In this document: positions 12,258 to 22,605 of the stretch, piece after piece
Numbering within the stretch: the first letter of the stretch is position 1
How the letters are laid out: the number at the start of each line of letters is the position of its first letter
Origin: Crotalaria pallida
Lineage: Eukaryota; Streptophyta; Magnoliopsida; Fabales; Fabaceae
Length of the DNA stretch: 64,000 bases
Assembly: GCA_037953625.1 (NCBI GenBank)
Contig: CM075652.1
Span: 11,118,501-11,182,500, forward strand
Direction: 5' to 3'
Program-made: the position numbers and the translations under genes
The notes under the pieces: generated by a model
Database searches by the model: none
Told to the model about the DNA's origin: nothing
Seen by the model: the letters and a program-made list of their open reading frames with translations, nothing else

Positions 12258-13667
12258 TCAATAAAGCTTGGAATAGTCAAAGTATGTTCTTGAATAATCA
12301 TGGTTATAATAAGAATATGACTTGTTTACCTCAAGCTTAGTATGCCATGGAGATTTTGGCTTTGACCAATGATTTCTTTTATCAATTCTTGTGTGCCATA
12401 GAGATTTTGTTTGAGACCATTGCTTTCTTTTCTGATTTTTCATCAAGATGAATTTTTCATTTCTTCCAGTGAAAGCTTTAGTCCTTGCAAGCCTGTTTTC
12501 CACTTGGTCAACTCTTCTAGCTTTTGACTTCCAGTAGGTCAAATTTATTGCTTTCTTCCCTTGATTTCCTTTTGGTTCAACCTTGGTTACTTGATTTTGC
12601 AAGGTCCTGTTACAATAGGAAAGCTTTGGTACCCATCTTGTTTTGGGTCCAGGGGGATTAGATTTAGATTCCTTAGAAACCTTTGGAACCCATTTCATTT
12701 TATTTCTCATATATATTGATTTTTCTTATAAACGCATAAATAAGAGATATGACCCGAACGTCCACAATAGTTACAAATAATGGGTTTGGGAGATGCTTTG
12801 AATTTTCTAAAATCATTTTTGCACAAAATAGACTCATGACCCGTGTATTCAGAATCACATTTGCCAACCACTTTACTTGACTTTTGAATTTCCACATTCT
12901 TATTAGAATTGTCAAATAAGGAGTTTGAACAAATGGACTTTGAGATACACTGAGAATCACAAGAAGCAGCCTCAACAGATTTTTCAATAAAATTACATTT
13001 TTCATTACTTGTAGAGATGCTATTTTCAAAAATATTTTTCAAATCATCTCTCACAACATTATGAGTACTATGAGGATTTTGGGAATAAGAATCAATTAAC
13101 GTTACCTCGTGAGGTGTATGAACATGGTGCACTTTCGTTGTCTACCGACTCCTCATCCGAAGAACTTGATTCCAAGAAGGATTCCAAGAATGTTTCAAAT
13201 AGCTTTTCTAAATCATCATCATCTTCATCTGACGAATTGCTCCTCATGCTATTGGTGTCATCGTTCAAAACTTTGTTATGGGAGATAATCAATTCATTCT
13301 TCGAGCTTTCCTCTATCTGAATTTCCTGATTGCATCTGTGAACACTTACACTTTCCAAAAGATCATCAGTAGAATAAAATGTGTGTAAAGTATCCAAAAT
13401 ACATTTAGCATTAACACAGTCCTTGATTCTAGCATATGCTTCATCGATTAAGACATTTCTTAATATCTGCATAGCTTGAATATTCAAGGCAAAACATTTT
13501 TTGTCAAATTCGTTTAAAACATTTTTTGGGTTTAAATCAAAACCATTTTGCACAATAAGCCATAAACGATAATTAATAGATTGTAAAAATATTTTCATTC
13601 TAGCACTCCAATACAAATAATTTTCTCCATCGAAAATTGGTGCATCATTGAATGAACAACCCTCCAT
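12258..13667 (-). pseudogene. Copia gag remnant (pol-less element)
   Basis: The chosen start is the ATG at 13667 (MEGCSFNDAPIFDGENY), just after the PBS as usual. The first block has the Copia Gag N-terminal signature YWSARMKIFLQSINY. An acidic Ser/Asp-rich segment follows, then in another frame (13132-12707) a CCHC zinc knuckle CNYCGRSGHISYLC, which in an intact Gag binds the RNA genome. Then in the first frame again comes a basic segment with two WVPK motifs (12710-12258). Two frameshifts (about 13095-13130 and 12707) break it. The central Gag region between the N-terminal block and the acidic segment is shorter than usual, which suggests an internal deletion. No protease follows. Assignment to Copia Gag is firm; it is non-functional as one protein. 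Confidence 0.85.
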
Positions 13668-13753
13668 TTTAAAAACAAAAACAGATATCCCAATAAGCCA
13701 AACCACACAAGGATCTTTGACTCAAGCGATTAAGCTTGTTACCAGAGCACGAA

Positions 13754-13765
13754 GCTCTGATACCA
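13754..13765 (-). other. Primer-binding site, initiator Met-tRNA type
   Basis: On the minus strand this reads TGGTATCAGAGC, two bases inside the 5' LTR edge (13768). It matches the usual plant Copia PBS complementary to the initiator methionine tRNA and fixes the element's orientation. Confidence 0.92.
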
Positions 13766-13767
13766 AT

Positions 13768-14489
13768 TGTTGGAATAATTGGTGGAGTGAAGTGATAGTG
13801 ATTTTTTAAAATGTAGAAGAAGCAGCCAAAAATCAAAACGTGATCATCCAGAAAAGGAAACAAATCATTCTGGGAATCAGTTTGATTTCAGCATGATTTT
13901 CAAAAATTTGAATAAAGTAATCGATTACTTTGGTCAGATTAATCGATTACATGCTCTCAGGTTTTTCACAAAAGTTGCAGCATTAGAATATAATCGATTA
14001 ACATCTTCAAGTAATCGATTACTATCACCTAAATGACCAGTTCAAGGAAGTAATCCATTACAAGAATCTATTTAATCAATTACTTACACTCTGTTTACAA
14101 GTTGCATCAAGTAATCGATTATTCCAGAAGGGGTAATCGATTACTCTACAATAAAAACAGATTTTCATGAAAAAATTGTAACCAAAGGTTTTCGCAAAAC
14201 ATTTTCATAAAGGCTTTTCTTGGAGCAAAGGATTAAAATAGCTTCTTCTAGGTTTTCAAGAATAAAATCAAATATCATCATCATAAGGTTATACCTAAGT
14301 GCTTTAGAGAATATTATATGCCTTACAAAGAGTTCTAAGCCTAACAACTAGATCTTCAACTAGCAAGCAAACTCTTCGCATTCTTCAATGTACCTGAACC
14401 TGTTCACAGCATATATCAAGATGAATTGTGTTGTGTCATCATCAAAACAACAACAGGGAAACCATGAGTTTCAATACTCAGTTTCAAAA
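13768..14489 (-). repeat. 5' LTR of the pol-less Copia element (722 bp, internally deleted)
   Basis: It shares the outermost TGTTGGAATAATTGGT and, from GGAGTGAAGTGATAGTG onward, the rest of the LTR at about 7990-8699. About 870 bp, including the R/U5-like part, is missing. The breakpoints share a short TTGGT. The last bases before the TSD read CAAAA instead of CAACA. Losing R/U5 from the 5' LTR should cripple transcription and strand transfer. Confidence 0.85.
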
Positions 14490-14494
14490 AGTTT

Positions 14495-15282
14495 ATCGGT
14501 GCTGGTAAATGGTAGTCCTACATAAGAAATTAATATTCAACATGGCCGTAAGCAAGGTGATCCTCTAGCTCCTTTCTTGTTCCTTTTGGTGGTTGAGGAT
14601 TGAGCAGTCTTATGAGGGAGGCTACTAGATCTGGATGCTTTCGTGGTTACATGATCGATGGCTCACAGGTTTAGATATCTATTCTTCAATATGCTAACGA
14701 TATTATTTTTGTTGGTGGGGCTTCTGAGGAAAATGTTGTGTGCCTAAAGTTCATGTTGAGATGTTTCGAGCTGGTTTTTGGTTTAAAAGTGAACTTCCAT
14801 AAGAGCAATATATATATTTGGGGTGAATGTTAGCGAGGCTTTCTTAAATGCCTCCTTTGCTTGTCTCCATTGCAAGATTGGAAATATTCCTTTTGTCTAT
14901 CTTGGTCTCATTGTTGGTGTCAATCCGAGGAAAGTTAGCTCTTGGCAAATTGTGATTGATGTCTTGAAGGATTTGCTGGTTAGATGAAGAGGTAAATATC
15001 TCTCTTTAGGTGGTAGAATTACTCTTATCAACTCTGTGTTGGTTAGTTTGACTATCTACTATCTCTCTTTTTTTTTGTCTTCCATCTAAGGTGTGTAAAA
15101 TTTTAACCTCCATCCAGAGGAACTTCTTATGGGGTGGTTGTGAAGATAAAAAGAAAATTGCATGGGTTAGTTGGTTGGGATCTTATATGTAAATAAAAGA
15201 AAGATGGGGGATATGGAGTAAAGGATTTAAATTTATTTAATATTTCCCTCCTTGCCAAGTGGAGGTGGAGGCTCTTGTCCCA
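14495..15282 (+). pseudogene. L1 LINE ORF2, part 2: RT palm and following region
   Basis: The frame continues the RT domain from 7110. VLVNGSPT (about 14508-14530) and KQGDPLAPFLFLLVV (about 14552-14596) are the RT B-motif region. ILQYANDIIFVG (about 14684-14720) is the catalytic YADD-type box with the first Asp changed to Asn. LVFGLKVNFHKSN and LVGVNPR-like blocks follow. The C-terminal KDLNLFNISLLAKWRWRLLS (about 15222-15280) precedes the next break. Stops at several places (for example about 14600 and 14670) and frameshifts make it dead. The catalytic substitution alone would abolish polymerase activity. Confidence 0.88.
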
Positions 15283-15558
15283 GGATAACAGCCCAGCCCC
15301 AGCCAGCCGTACGGTACTGGGCACTAGGTCCCTGGCACCGCCACATGGAGATTTTCCGCTTTGGGCATCCTTCACCCTCACGGTTTTGCACTTGGTCTCA
15401 CTGTGCCGTAGCGTAGTGAGCCCCAAAACGCGTCCACATGAGGTAAGGTATCCACGCCCTATAAAAGGCACGCTTCATTCACCTTACCAACCGATGTGGG
15501 ACTAAGGCGTACCTTATATCCACCCCCCTGGAGGCCCAACGTCCCCGTTGGCACACCG
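15283..15558. repeat. TRIM-like LTR fragment, left part
   Basis: GC-rich compared with its surroundings. It begins near GATAACAGCCCAG and contains CGCTTTGGGC, TCACGGTTTTG, AAAACGCGTC, CCTATAAAAGGC (TATA-like), CCAACCGATGTGGGACT, and CCCAACGTCCCCGTTGGCACACCG at its end. That motif order is a widespread small plant LTR/TRIM-type repeat that ends next to a Met-tRNA PBS. The matching PBS side (TGGCTCTGATACCA) lies at 23442-23456, split off by the chromovirus insertion, whose TSD CACCG falls in this repeat. Family naming is from memory, so treat it as tentative. Confidence 0.55.
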
Positions 15559-17979
15559 TGTAACACCCTAATTAAAATTTTACCCTTAAACCGAAAATTA
15601 GGACTTAAAATTTTCTTTTTTAAAAGCTGCACAAAAGTAAGGATTATGATGATCAAAATAGTAGTTCACTTCATTGTTATTAACATCAGAATTTTAGCGG
15701 AAGACTTAGTTCAAACAAAAGTAAGAAAGTGAAACAACATAGTTACATCAATCGATTACACAAAACGGGAGATACATCATTAGTGTTTTAGCTCGGCCAA
15801 CTAGCCGAGACCTATCTTAATTATCCGACTCAATGACTTACTCTCCCTGTGAGGGAGAGTGATCCTGCTCGGCCGGGGACTGCGTCTGCTCGGACTCAGT
15901 ACCTGAAAAATGGTAACGAGGTGAGTATTACACAGAACTTAAGTAAGCAGTTTCTAATATGACATACTGAACTACCAAGCCAAAAACAATTAGCCAATTA
16001 GCAAATAAACAAATATTAAATCAGATGACAAATCAGATATATACAGCCTCATTCTACTCGGTCTGTTTTAACTTCCAATATATTTGTTACCGACCAGTTA
16101 TACCTCTACTTATCCAATTGATTACCCTTGTGCTCTTTTCCTCAATTCATATACTTGATCACTCGGTTCCTCTTCCCTTTCTCGGCATTCCATCCTCTCT
16201 CTCGGTCACACTACTCATTATTCATCTCTTTCATATTTTACAATCTTTTACTCTTCTCGACCGCATACACCCAGTGCATGTCTTACACCATTTAGGGTCG
16301 GGTTCCGGAGTGTCCATAACTGCGAGTACCTAGTACCCGTCTTACAGCTGCACATACCCAGTATGCGTCTGACGCGATCAATGCACGCACCCAGTACGCG
16401 TCTTCTATGACCAGGAGAACTACCGCCGATTCTTCTTTGGAGTTAAGGAGTGTCCATAACTGCGAGTACCCAGTACCCGTCTTACAGCTGCACATACCCA
16501 GTATGCGTCTGGCGCGATCAATGCACGTACCCAGTACGCGTCTTCTATGACCAGGAGCATATCCCACCGATTCCGTGCTCGGAACCTCGTGTGAATCATA
16601 ACTGCGAGTACCCAGTACCCGTCTTACAGTTGCGCATACCCAGTATGTGTCTGACGCGATCAATGCACGCACCCAGTACGCGTCTTCTATGACCCGATCA
16701 CACAACCATTTCTCTTTAATTTCTTTTATCCTTTTAACCATTTCTTTACTCGGCCTCTCTTGGCTTAGCCCCTTAGTTACTCCCTTTCCGCTCGTTTCTC
16801 TCATTATTTAATTCTTTAACTTATATTTTCTTCCTTCAACATCTACCCACATATCTCATACCCACTCTCGGCCTCTCGCGCTCGGTCACAGACAGGTTTA
16901 GATATGCAACATAAGCAATGAATATCACAACTCATAAACATTGATAAAACAGCACAATATGGTTAAAAACACTTAATAGGTATACAAATATTTCATACTA
17001 TTTCAGGAATACATAATCCTAGTTCATTTATTAGTTTTCCTTACCCTTTTATCTTTTCTCCCTAATATTACCCTATGTCTCTTCCATAATCTAACACCCA
17101 CTCTTAGCACCCTTTATGAACACACTAGCAACCCAAACCTAAGAAAATGTAACACTCACTCCTTACCTCAACCCGCTAGAGATAAGAGTTGAGAGCTTGA
17201 GTGTGGCCCTTTCTGCTTGTTCGACTCCTTGAGCTTAGATCACCTTGAACCGCTTCTCTCCTTGCTGCTCACCCAGACACCGAATGCTCAAGGAACGTCC
17301 GACACGGTGGAGGAACGAAAGGAAAAAGGGCATCCAGTTGGTGAGTCTTGATGGAGAAGAAGAAAGAGAGGCAGAGTCACGTGAGTGAGAAGAGAGTGTG
17401 TTAAACCTTTAGTGTTGGAGCTTCAGATAAAAAGGAGGGAGGCGAAAGAGAAGGAAGGTGGAAAGTGTTGTTGTGTTGTTTGTGGGTTTTCTTTTATTCT
17501 TTTATGGGAATTATTTGTGTGGCTCTCATTGGAGGCTTTTTTGAGAAGCTTAGAATATGTGGACAGGGTTTATTGGATTCTAAAGGAAGCCACCAACAGT
17601 GACTTGACAAAGACATAAAGTGATGGATAGGACAGCTGTACGGAAGGCGCGAAAGCCAAGGGATTAGCAACTCAGTGTGAGCTGTCACGGAGAAGCAAGG
17701 AGACTTCGGCTCATCACAAAGAGATAGTAACAGTCCGAGTCTTCTCTCGGTCAACAGTGCTACTTGTGGCGGTCGGCTTATCCGGTTCGGCATAATCACT
17801 AGACTTCGCGTTCGTTACTTATTTTGCTCGGCTGAGATCGGTCCGAGGTTCAGCCTTTACTCATCTGGTCGGTCTACGCTTCCCATTTCGCTCACGGCAG
17901 TATACAACTTCTATGACTTAATCCTATTCTTAAATAAATTTATATTTAAATCTATTATATTAAATTTCGGGATGTTACA
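15559..17979 (-). repeat. 3' LTR of the chromovirus (2421 bp)
   Basis: It runs from TGTAACACCCTAATT to TCGGGATGTTACA on the plus strand. It contains GGCCGAGCAGG-type and CTCCCTGTGAGGGAGAG blocks at about 15840-15900 shared with the solo LTR at 1591, a 140-bp tandem repeat at 16311-16692, and one TCGATTAC palindrome half-pair at about 15747. The partner at 22606-23428 matches its two ends only. Confidence 0.9.
16311..16692. repeat. Tandem repeat, three units of about 140 bp, inside the chromovirus LTR
   Basis: Units start near 16311, 16451 and 16593. Each holds three sub-repeats of the form ACCCAGTACGCGTCT. The open frame across it on the minus strand is a by-product of the repeat and is not a gene. 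The repeat is missing from the other LTR. Confidence 0.9.
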
Positions 17980-17980
17980 T

Positions 17981-17990
17981 TCCTCTCCCA
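17981..17990 (-). other. Polypurine tract of the chromovirus
   Basis: On the minus strand TGGGAGAGGA lies one base from the 3' LTR edge. This is the expected plus-strand primer position. Confidence 0.85.
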
Positions 17991-18015
17991 CTTACAGGAA
18001 TTTCGTCCTCGAAAT

Positions 18016-19545
18016 TCAGTCGGCGTTGAACAGCTGCGGATATGACTGCTTCATTTTCTCTTCGAGATCCCAGGTAGCCTCTTCTATATTATTCAGATTC
18101 CAGATAACCTTGACCTAGGAGATCTCTTTCCCTCTGAGCCGTCTGACCTGTTTGTCCTCTATTCTAACAGGGAGAACCTCGAAGGTCAGATTATTCTTTA
18201 ATGGCAATTCGTCCACTTCTATCACATGCGAAGGATTGTGTATGTACTTTCTGAGTTGTGAAACGTGGAGTACATCATGGAGTTTAGACAAGTGTGGAGG
18301 TAGAGCAATCTGATAGGCAACTGGTCCGACTTTCTCCAATATCTGATACGGTCCGACAAACCGAGGGGTCAACTTCCTAGATTTGATAGCTCGACCAATA
18401 CCCATTATAGGGGACACCCGTAGGAACACATGATATCCTGTATTGAAGTCCAAGGGTTTTATTCTTTTGTCGGCATAACTTTTCTGTCGGTCTTGAGCTG
18501 CTTTCATCTTTCCTTGTATCATTCGAATCTTCTCGGTTTTCTCATGCACAATGTCGGGACCAATCAATAAGTTTTCTCCTATCTGGAACCAGCACAACGA
18601 CATTCGGCATTTTCGACCATACAACGCTTCGAAAGGAGCCATTCCAATGCTTGAGTGGAAGCTGTTGTTGTAGGTAAATTCGACCAAAGGCAGAAGTGCT
18701 TCCCAACTTTCCGACTGCTCGAGCGTACATGTCCTAAGCAAGTCCTCCAGGGTCTGAATGGTGCGCTTGGACTGTCCGTCGGTCTGAGGATGATAAGCTG
18801 TGTTAAACTTCAACTTCGTACCCATGGCTTGCTGCAAACTCAGCCAAAATCGAGATAAGAAGCGAGGATCACGGTCCGACACAATGTTGTTCAGAACACC
18901 GTGAAGTCTAACAATATCCTTTATGTACAGCTGTGTCAGCTTCTCTAGGTTGTACTTCATGCTGATCGGCAGAAAATGGGCACACTTTGTCAGTCGGTCC
19001 ACTACAACCCAAATAGCTTCATGCCCTGATCTTGTTCTCGGTAGGCCCGACACAAAATCCATCGAGATGCTATCCCACTTCCTTTGTGGAATCTCCAAAG
19101 ATCTGAGCAATCCTCCCGGTTTCTGGTGCTCGATCTTGGCTTTTTGACAAATCAAACACTGAGACACATAATCCGCCACGTCCGACTTCAGCTTTGGCCA
19201 CCAAAACAACCTCTTCAGATCTTGGTACATTTTTGTAGCTCCCGGGTGGAGACTCATCTTCGTTTTATGGGCCTCTTCCATTATATCTCGTCGAACTTCA
19301 AAGTCCATGGGGATGCAGACTCGGTCTCGAAATAGTATGAGACCGTCGGGTCCTTTAGTGAAGTCGGGTTTATCCTTGTCTCCTTCTCTTTCCAGCAATT
19401 TATGGAGTTCTAAGTCGGCAGCCTGTCTTTCCTTGATGAAACCCACGAAATCATTTGTCACTTGCAGCATTTCGAGCACGACACTGTTTTCCCTTTCCTG
19501 TACTCCGAGATTGAGATCACTAAACTCCTGCATCAATTGCATTTC
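18016..19545 (-). pseudogene. Chromovirus integrase with chromodomain-like tail
   Basis: Same frame as the RT segment, split from it by one TGA (19548-19546). The N-terminal zinc-binding region contains HPGATKMYQDLKRLFWWP and CLICQKAK. The core has the first catalytic Asp in SISMDFVSGLP and the second in SDRDPRF. The third acidic residue of the D,D-35-E triad is lost: the motif reads DGQSKRT with AAG at 18768-18766 where Glu is expected, so strand transfer should be abolished. A GPYQILEKVGPVAYQIALP block (GPY/F type) and HVSQLRKY follow. A TAG at about 18114-18112 interrupts the last part. Beyond it, WNLNNIEEATWDLEEKM matches the C-terminal half of a chromodomain-like tail, ending at a TGA at 18016. 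The normal role would be integration of the element's cDNA with chromatin targeting. Confidence 0.92.
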
Positions 19546-21660
19546 TCAAACCATCATATTACTCAGGTGAAGGCTCTTTCTGCTCAGCACGTCGGCCACC
19601 ACGTTGGCCTTTCCAGGATGATAAAGCAAGTTTAAATCGTAGTCTTTTAAGAATTCCACCCATCTGCGCTGCCTCATGTTTAATTCCTTCTGGTCGAACA
19701 AATAGCCAAGGCTCTTATGCTCGCTGAATACTTCGAATTTCGTGCCATACAGGTAATGCCTCCTAATTTTAAGAGCAAACACCACGGCAGCCAATTCGTG
19801 ATCATGAGTGGGGTAATTCTGTTCGTGTTGCCGAAGCTGTCTAGAGGCATAGGCCACCACCTTTCCCTGTTGCATCAATAAACAGCCGAGACCCTGCTTC
19901 GAGGCGTCACAGAATACGTCAAACACTTTGGTCGGATCTGGTAAGATCAATACTGGTGAACTCGTCAATCTTTTCTTCAGCTCTTGAAAGCTCTGTTCGT
20001 ATCCTTCGGTCCACTGGTAAGGTGCATCCTTTCCGGTTAACGATGTCAACGCAAGGGCCAACTTAGAGAACCCTTCAATGAATCTTCTATAGTACCCTGC
20101 AAGACCGAGAAAGCTCCTGATCTCAGTTACCGAGTTGGGTCTCTCCCACTTAAGCACAGTTTCCACCTTAGAGGGATCAACCGCAACACCATGTTCGGAT
20201 ATTACATGACCGAGGAAGTGAACCTCTTTGAGCCAAAAACTACATTTCGAAAGCTTGGCGTAGAGTTCTTTGTCCTTCAAAGTTTGCAATACCGTTCTCA
20301 AATGCTTCTCATGTTCACTTGGACTTCGAGAGTAGATGAGGATGTCGTCGATGAAGACTATCACAAACGAATCCAGGTAGGGTCGGAAGATCCTATTCAT
20401 GTAATCCATAAAGATGGCAGGGGCGTTGGTAATTTCGAAGGTCATAACCACATACTCAAAGTGCCCGTATCTTGTCCTAAAAGCTGTCTTCGGAATATCT
20501 TCCTCTCGGATACGGATCTGGTGGTATCCTGATCGGAGGTCTATCTTTGAAAACACCGACGCTCCCTTAAGCTGATCTAGTAAGTCATCAATCCGAGGGA
20601 GGGGATATTTATTCTTTACCGTTACCGCGTTGAGCTTCCTATAATCAGTGCACATTCTGAGGCTACCATCTTTATTTTTAACAAACAAGATTGGAGCTCC
20701 CCAGGGTGACACGCTCGGTCTGATTAGCTTTTTGGCCAAAAGTTCCTCCAGTTGCTTCTTGAGGTCTTTTAACTCGGGAGGTACCATTCGATACAGAGCA
20801 ATTGAAATCGGTCCAGTTCCCGAAATAAGGTCTATACCGAACTCTACTTCTCTTCTCGGCGGTAAGCCAGGCATTTCGTCCGAGAAGACCTCTGGGAACT
20901 CTCGGACTACAGGAATCTGGTCTATAGTCGATTCCTCTGTCGCCTCTAAAACTGCAACAGAAGAGTCACTAAAGATCACGATCTTCTTACGACAATCGAG
21001 CAGAACATGGTGTTGAGACATCCAGTCCATGCCGAGGATAATGTCTAATCTAGTCAGAGGCAAAAAAATTAGGTTGACTTTGAACTCTCGGCCTAATACT
21101 TGGATAGGACACTCCAAGCACATTTGGGAGGTGATCACAGAAGAATTGGTAGGGGTAGAAATGGATAACTTGTAAGGCATCTCTACTGGGGATAATTTCA
21201 GCTTATTCATACAATCGAGGGAAATGAAAGAATGTGTGGCTCCACAATCAAATAACACGACACAGGGAATACCGTTTACTTGACAAGTACCTCGGATCAG
21301 CTCATCGGCGTCAGTCACTACTTCACCATCCATAGTGTAAACTTTGCCTCTCTGCATCGGTCGGTTAGCGCCAGTCTGTTGAGCCCTTGTCACATTAACT
21401 TCTTCCTTCACAATATTCTTGGTACACCGAGCTGCAAAATGACCAGGTTTGCCACAGCGAAAACAGGATCCTCTTGCTCTGCTTGGATCTAGACTCCAAC
21501 ATTCTCCCTTGTGTTGCTTCCCACAATGTTGAGATATCGGATAGGGGCCAGGGACAACCACCATCTGGCCACCGTTCCTTGATACTACTGGTGCCTTGAA
21601 GCTCGGATTCACATAGGGGGCAGATCTCTGAACGACTCCTTTCCCCCTAATGGGACCCAC
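19546..21660 (-). pseudogene. Chromovirus zinc knuckle, protease, reverse transcriptase and RNase H
   Basis: An open stretch of 704 codons. Its head carries the Gag zinc knuckle CFRCGKPGHFAARC (about residues 66-79). The aspartic protease has LFDCGATHSFIS (about 135-146). RT motifs include YRKLNAVTVKNKYPLPRID, FSKIDLRSGYHQI with the first catalytic Asp, and FIDDILIYS with the second pair. The usual PFGL-type motif is altered to TFEITNAP. RNase H starts with FCDASKQGLGC and continues through HDHELAAVVFAL and the tail HPGKANVVADVLSRK. The length fits a normal Gypsy PR-RT-RH block. It is separated from Gag by a single stop (21669-21667) and from integrase by a single TGA, so it is one decayed polyprotein rather than separate genes. 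Confidence 0.93.
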
Positions 21661-21666
21661 TGATTT

Positions 21667-22409
21667 CTATGCCGACCTATTTCGCTTTCCGTCGGCTTTC
21701 CTTTTGAGCCCCTTCTCATAAGTGCTAGCCATATTCACCAACTGCGAGAGGTTAGCCACATTCTGATACTCGAATGCGAGCCGAATATCATCACAGAGAC
21801 CAGACTCAAACTTGATGCATTTGGTACGTTCATCAGCATCTCGGTAACTCCCTGAATAACGGATCAAATCCTCGAACTGAGCAACATATTCTCTGACACT
21901 TAAATTCCTTTGCTCCAGTTTGAGAAAAGTGAGCTCCTTCTCCCTCCTAACGTCTTCAGGAAAATACTTGCTGAGAAATCGAGTTTGGAACAAATCCCAA
22001 GCAATGGCTTGATTAGCCGCTTCAAGTCCTCGACTCTGCTGCTCCCACCAGTGCTTGGCTTCACCAGCTAGGACAAATTCAGCTAACCTCACCCTGTACT
22101 CATAGGGCGGTTGCAGGGATCGAAAAATCTTATCAATGTCTTGGAGCCATCTCTGAGCTCCGTCTGGATTGTAGCCCCCCTTTCGAACCAAGGCGGTTCG
22201 TTCTTCCTAAATCGGCTCATCCAGTCGATCTCGACCGGAGCCGGCAGTGGAGGCTGAAGGGCTGCACCTGCAGTTGCTACGGCCGCAGCGATGTTCTAAG
22301 CAAGATTCTCAGCCTGGTTCTACTGAGCTTGCGTTTGGTTCTGCTGCAGTTGAACCAGAGTTTCCAACACAGCAGCAATTCGGTCATTATCAGCTCTTCT
22401 CCCAGCCAT
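21667..22409 (-). pseudogene. Chromovirus gag
   Basis: The ATG at 22409-22407 opens MAGRRADNDRIAAVLE, with a Gln-rich coiled-coil-like start. TAG codons occur at about 22322 and 22291 (each one base from CAG), and a 1-base frame change lies near 22190. The core retrotransposon Gag domain is clear from 22191: GAQRWLQDIDKIF, HWWEQQSRG, FLSKYFPEDVRREKE, FLKLEQRNLSVREYV, and a helix-rich end up to RNRSA before the TAG at 21667. Gag would form the virus-like particle. The zinc knuckle lies beyond the stop, in the next segment. Confidence 0.88.
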
Positions 22410-22589
22410 ACTGCTTGGTTATGGAGAGAAAGCCAATCAACGATCGAATAGTTAAATAATAATGTAGATACATCTATATGTCTTATAAACTCTATTGACT
22501 AGCCTACACACTTGACTCTACTTATCTGTTACTCCCTTGGTGAGTAACCACTGGAGTCCCTTGCAACTCCTATAGGCCGAGGAGAAACT

Positions 22590-22601
22590 GCTCTGATACC
22601 A
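22590..22601 (-). other. Primer-binding site of the chromovirus
   Basis: The minus strand reads TGGTATCAGAGC, four bases from the 5' LTR edge. This is an initiator-Met-tRNA-type PBS, as in many plant chromoviruses. Confidence 0.9.
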
Positions 22602-22605
22602 AAAA

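Larger units (their letters stand above)
7111..14489 (-). mobile_element. Non-autonomous Sirevirus-like Copia element lacking pol
   Basis: On the minus strand the element reads 5' LTR (14489-13768), Met-tRNA PBS, degenerate gag, a long non-coding middle, an extra ORF, a GGGGGA-rich 3' UTR and the 3' LTR (8699-7111). Its ends are TGTTG...CCAACA, with an exact TSD AGTTT at 7106-7110 and 14490-14494. No protease, integrase, RT or RNase H is present, so mobility would depend on another element. The extra ORF sits where Sireviruses often carry an env-like or additional ORF. Several polypurine-like tracts before the 3' LTR are a known Sirevirus trait. The lineage call is an inference from those traits and the Gag; the element boundaries are read directly. 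Confidence 0.85.

Noticed and set aside
16292..16804. 170-codon minus-strand ORF with repeated YWVRALIASD
   Set aside because: It is a translation of the 140-bp tandem repeat inside the chromovirus LTR; no start context, family or conservation.
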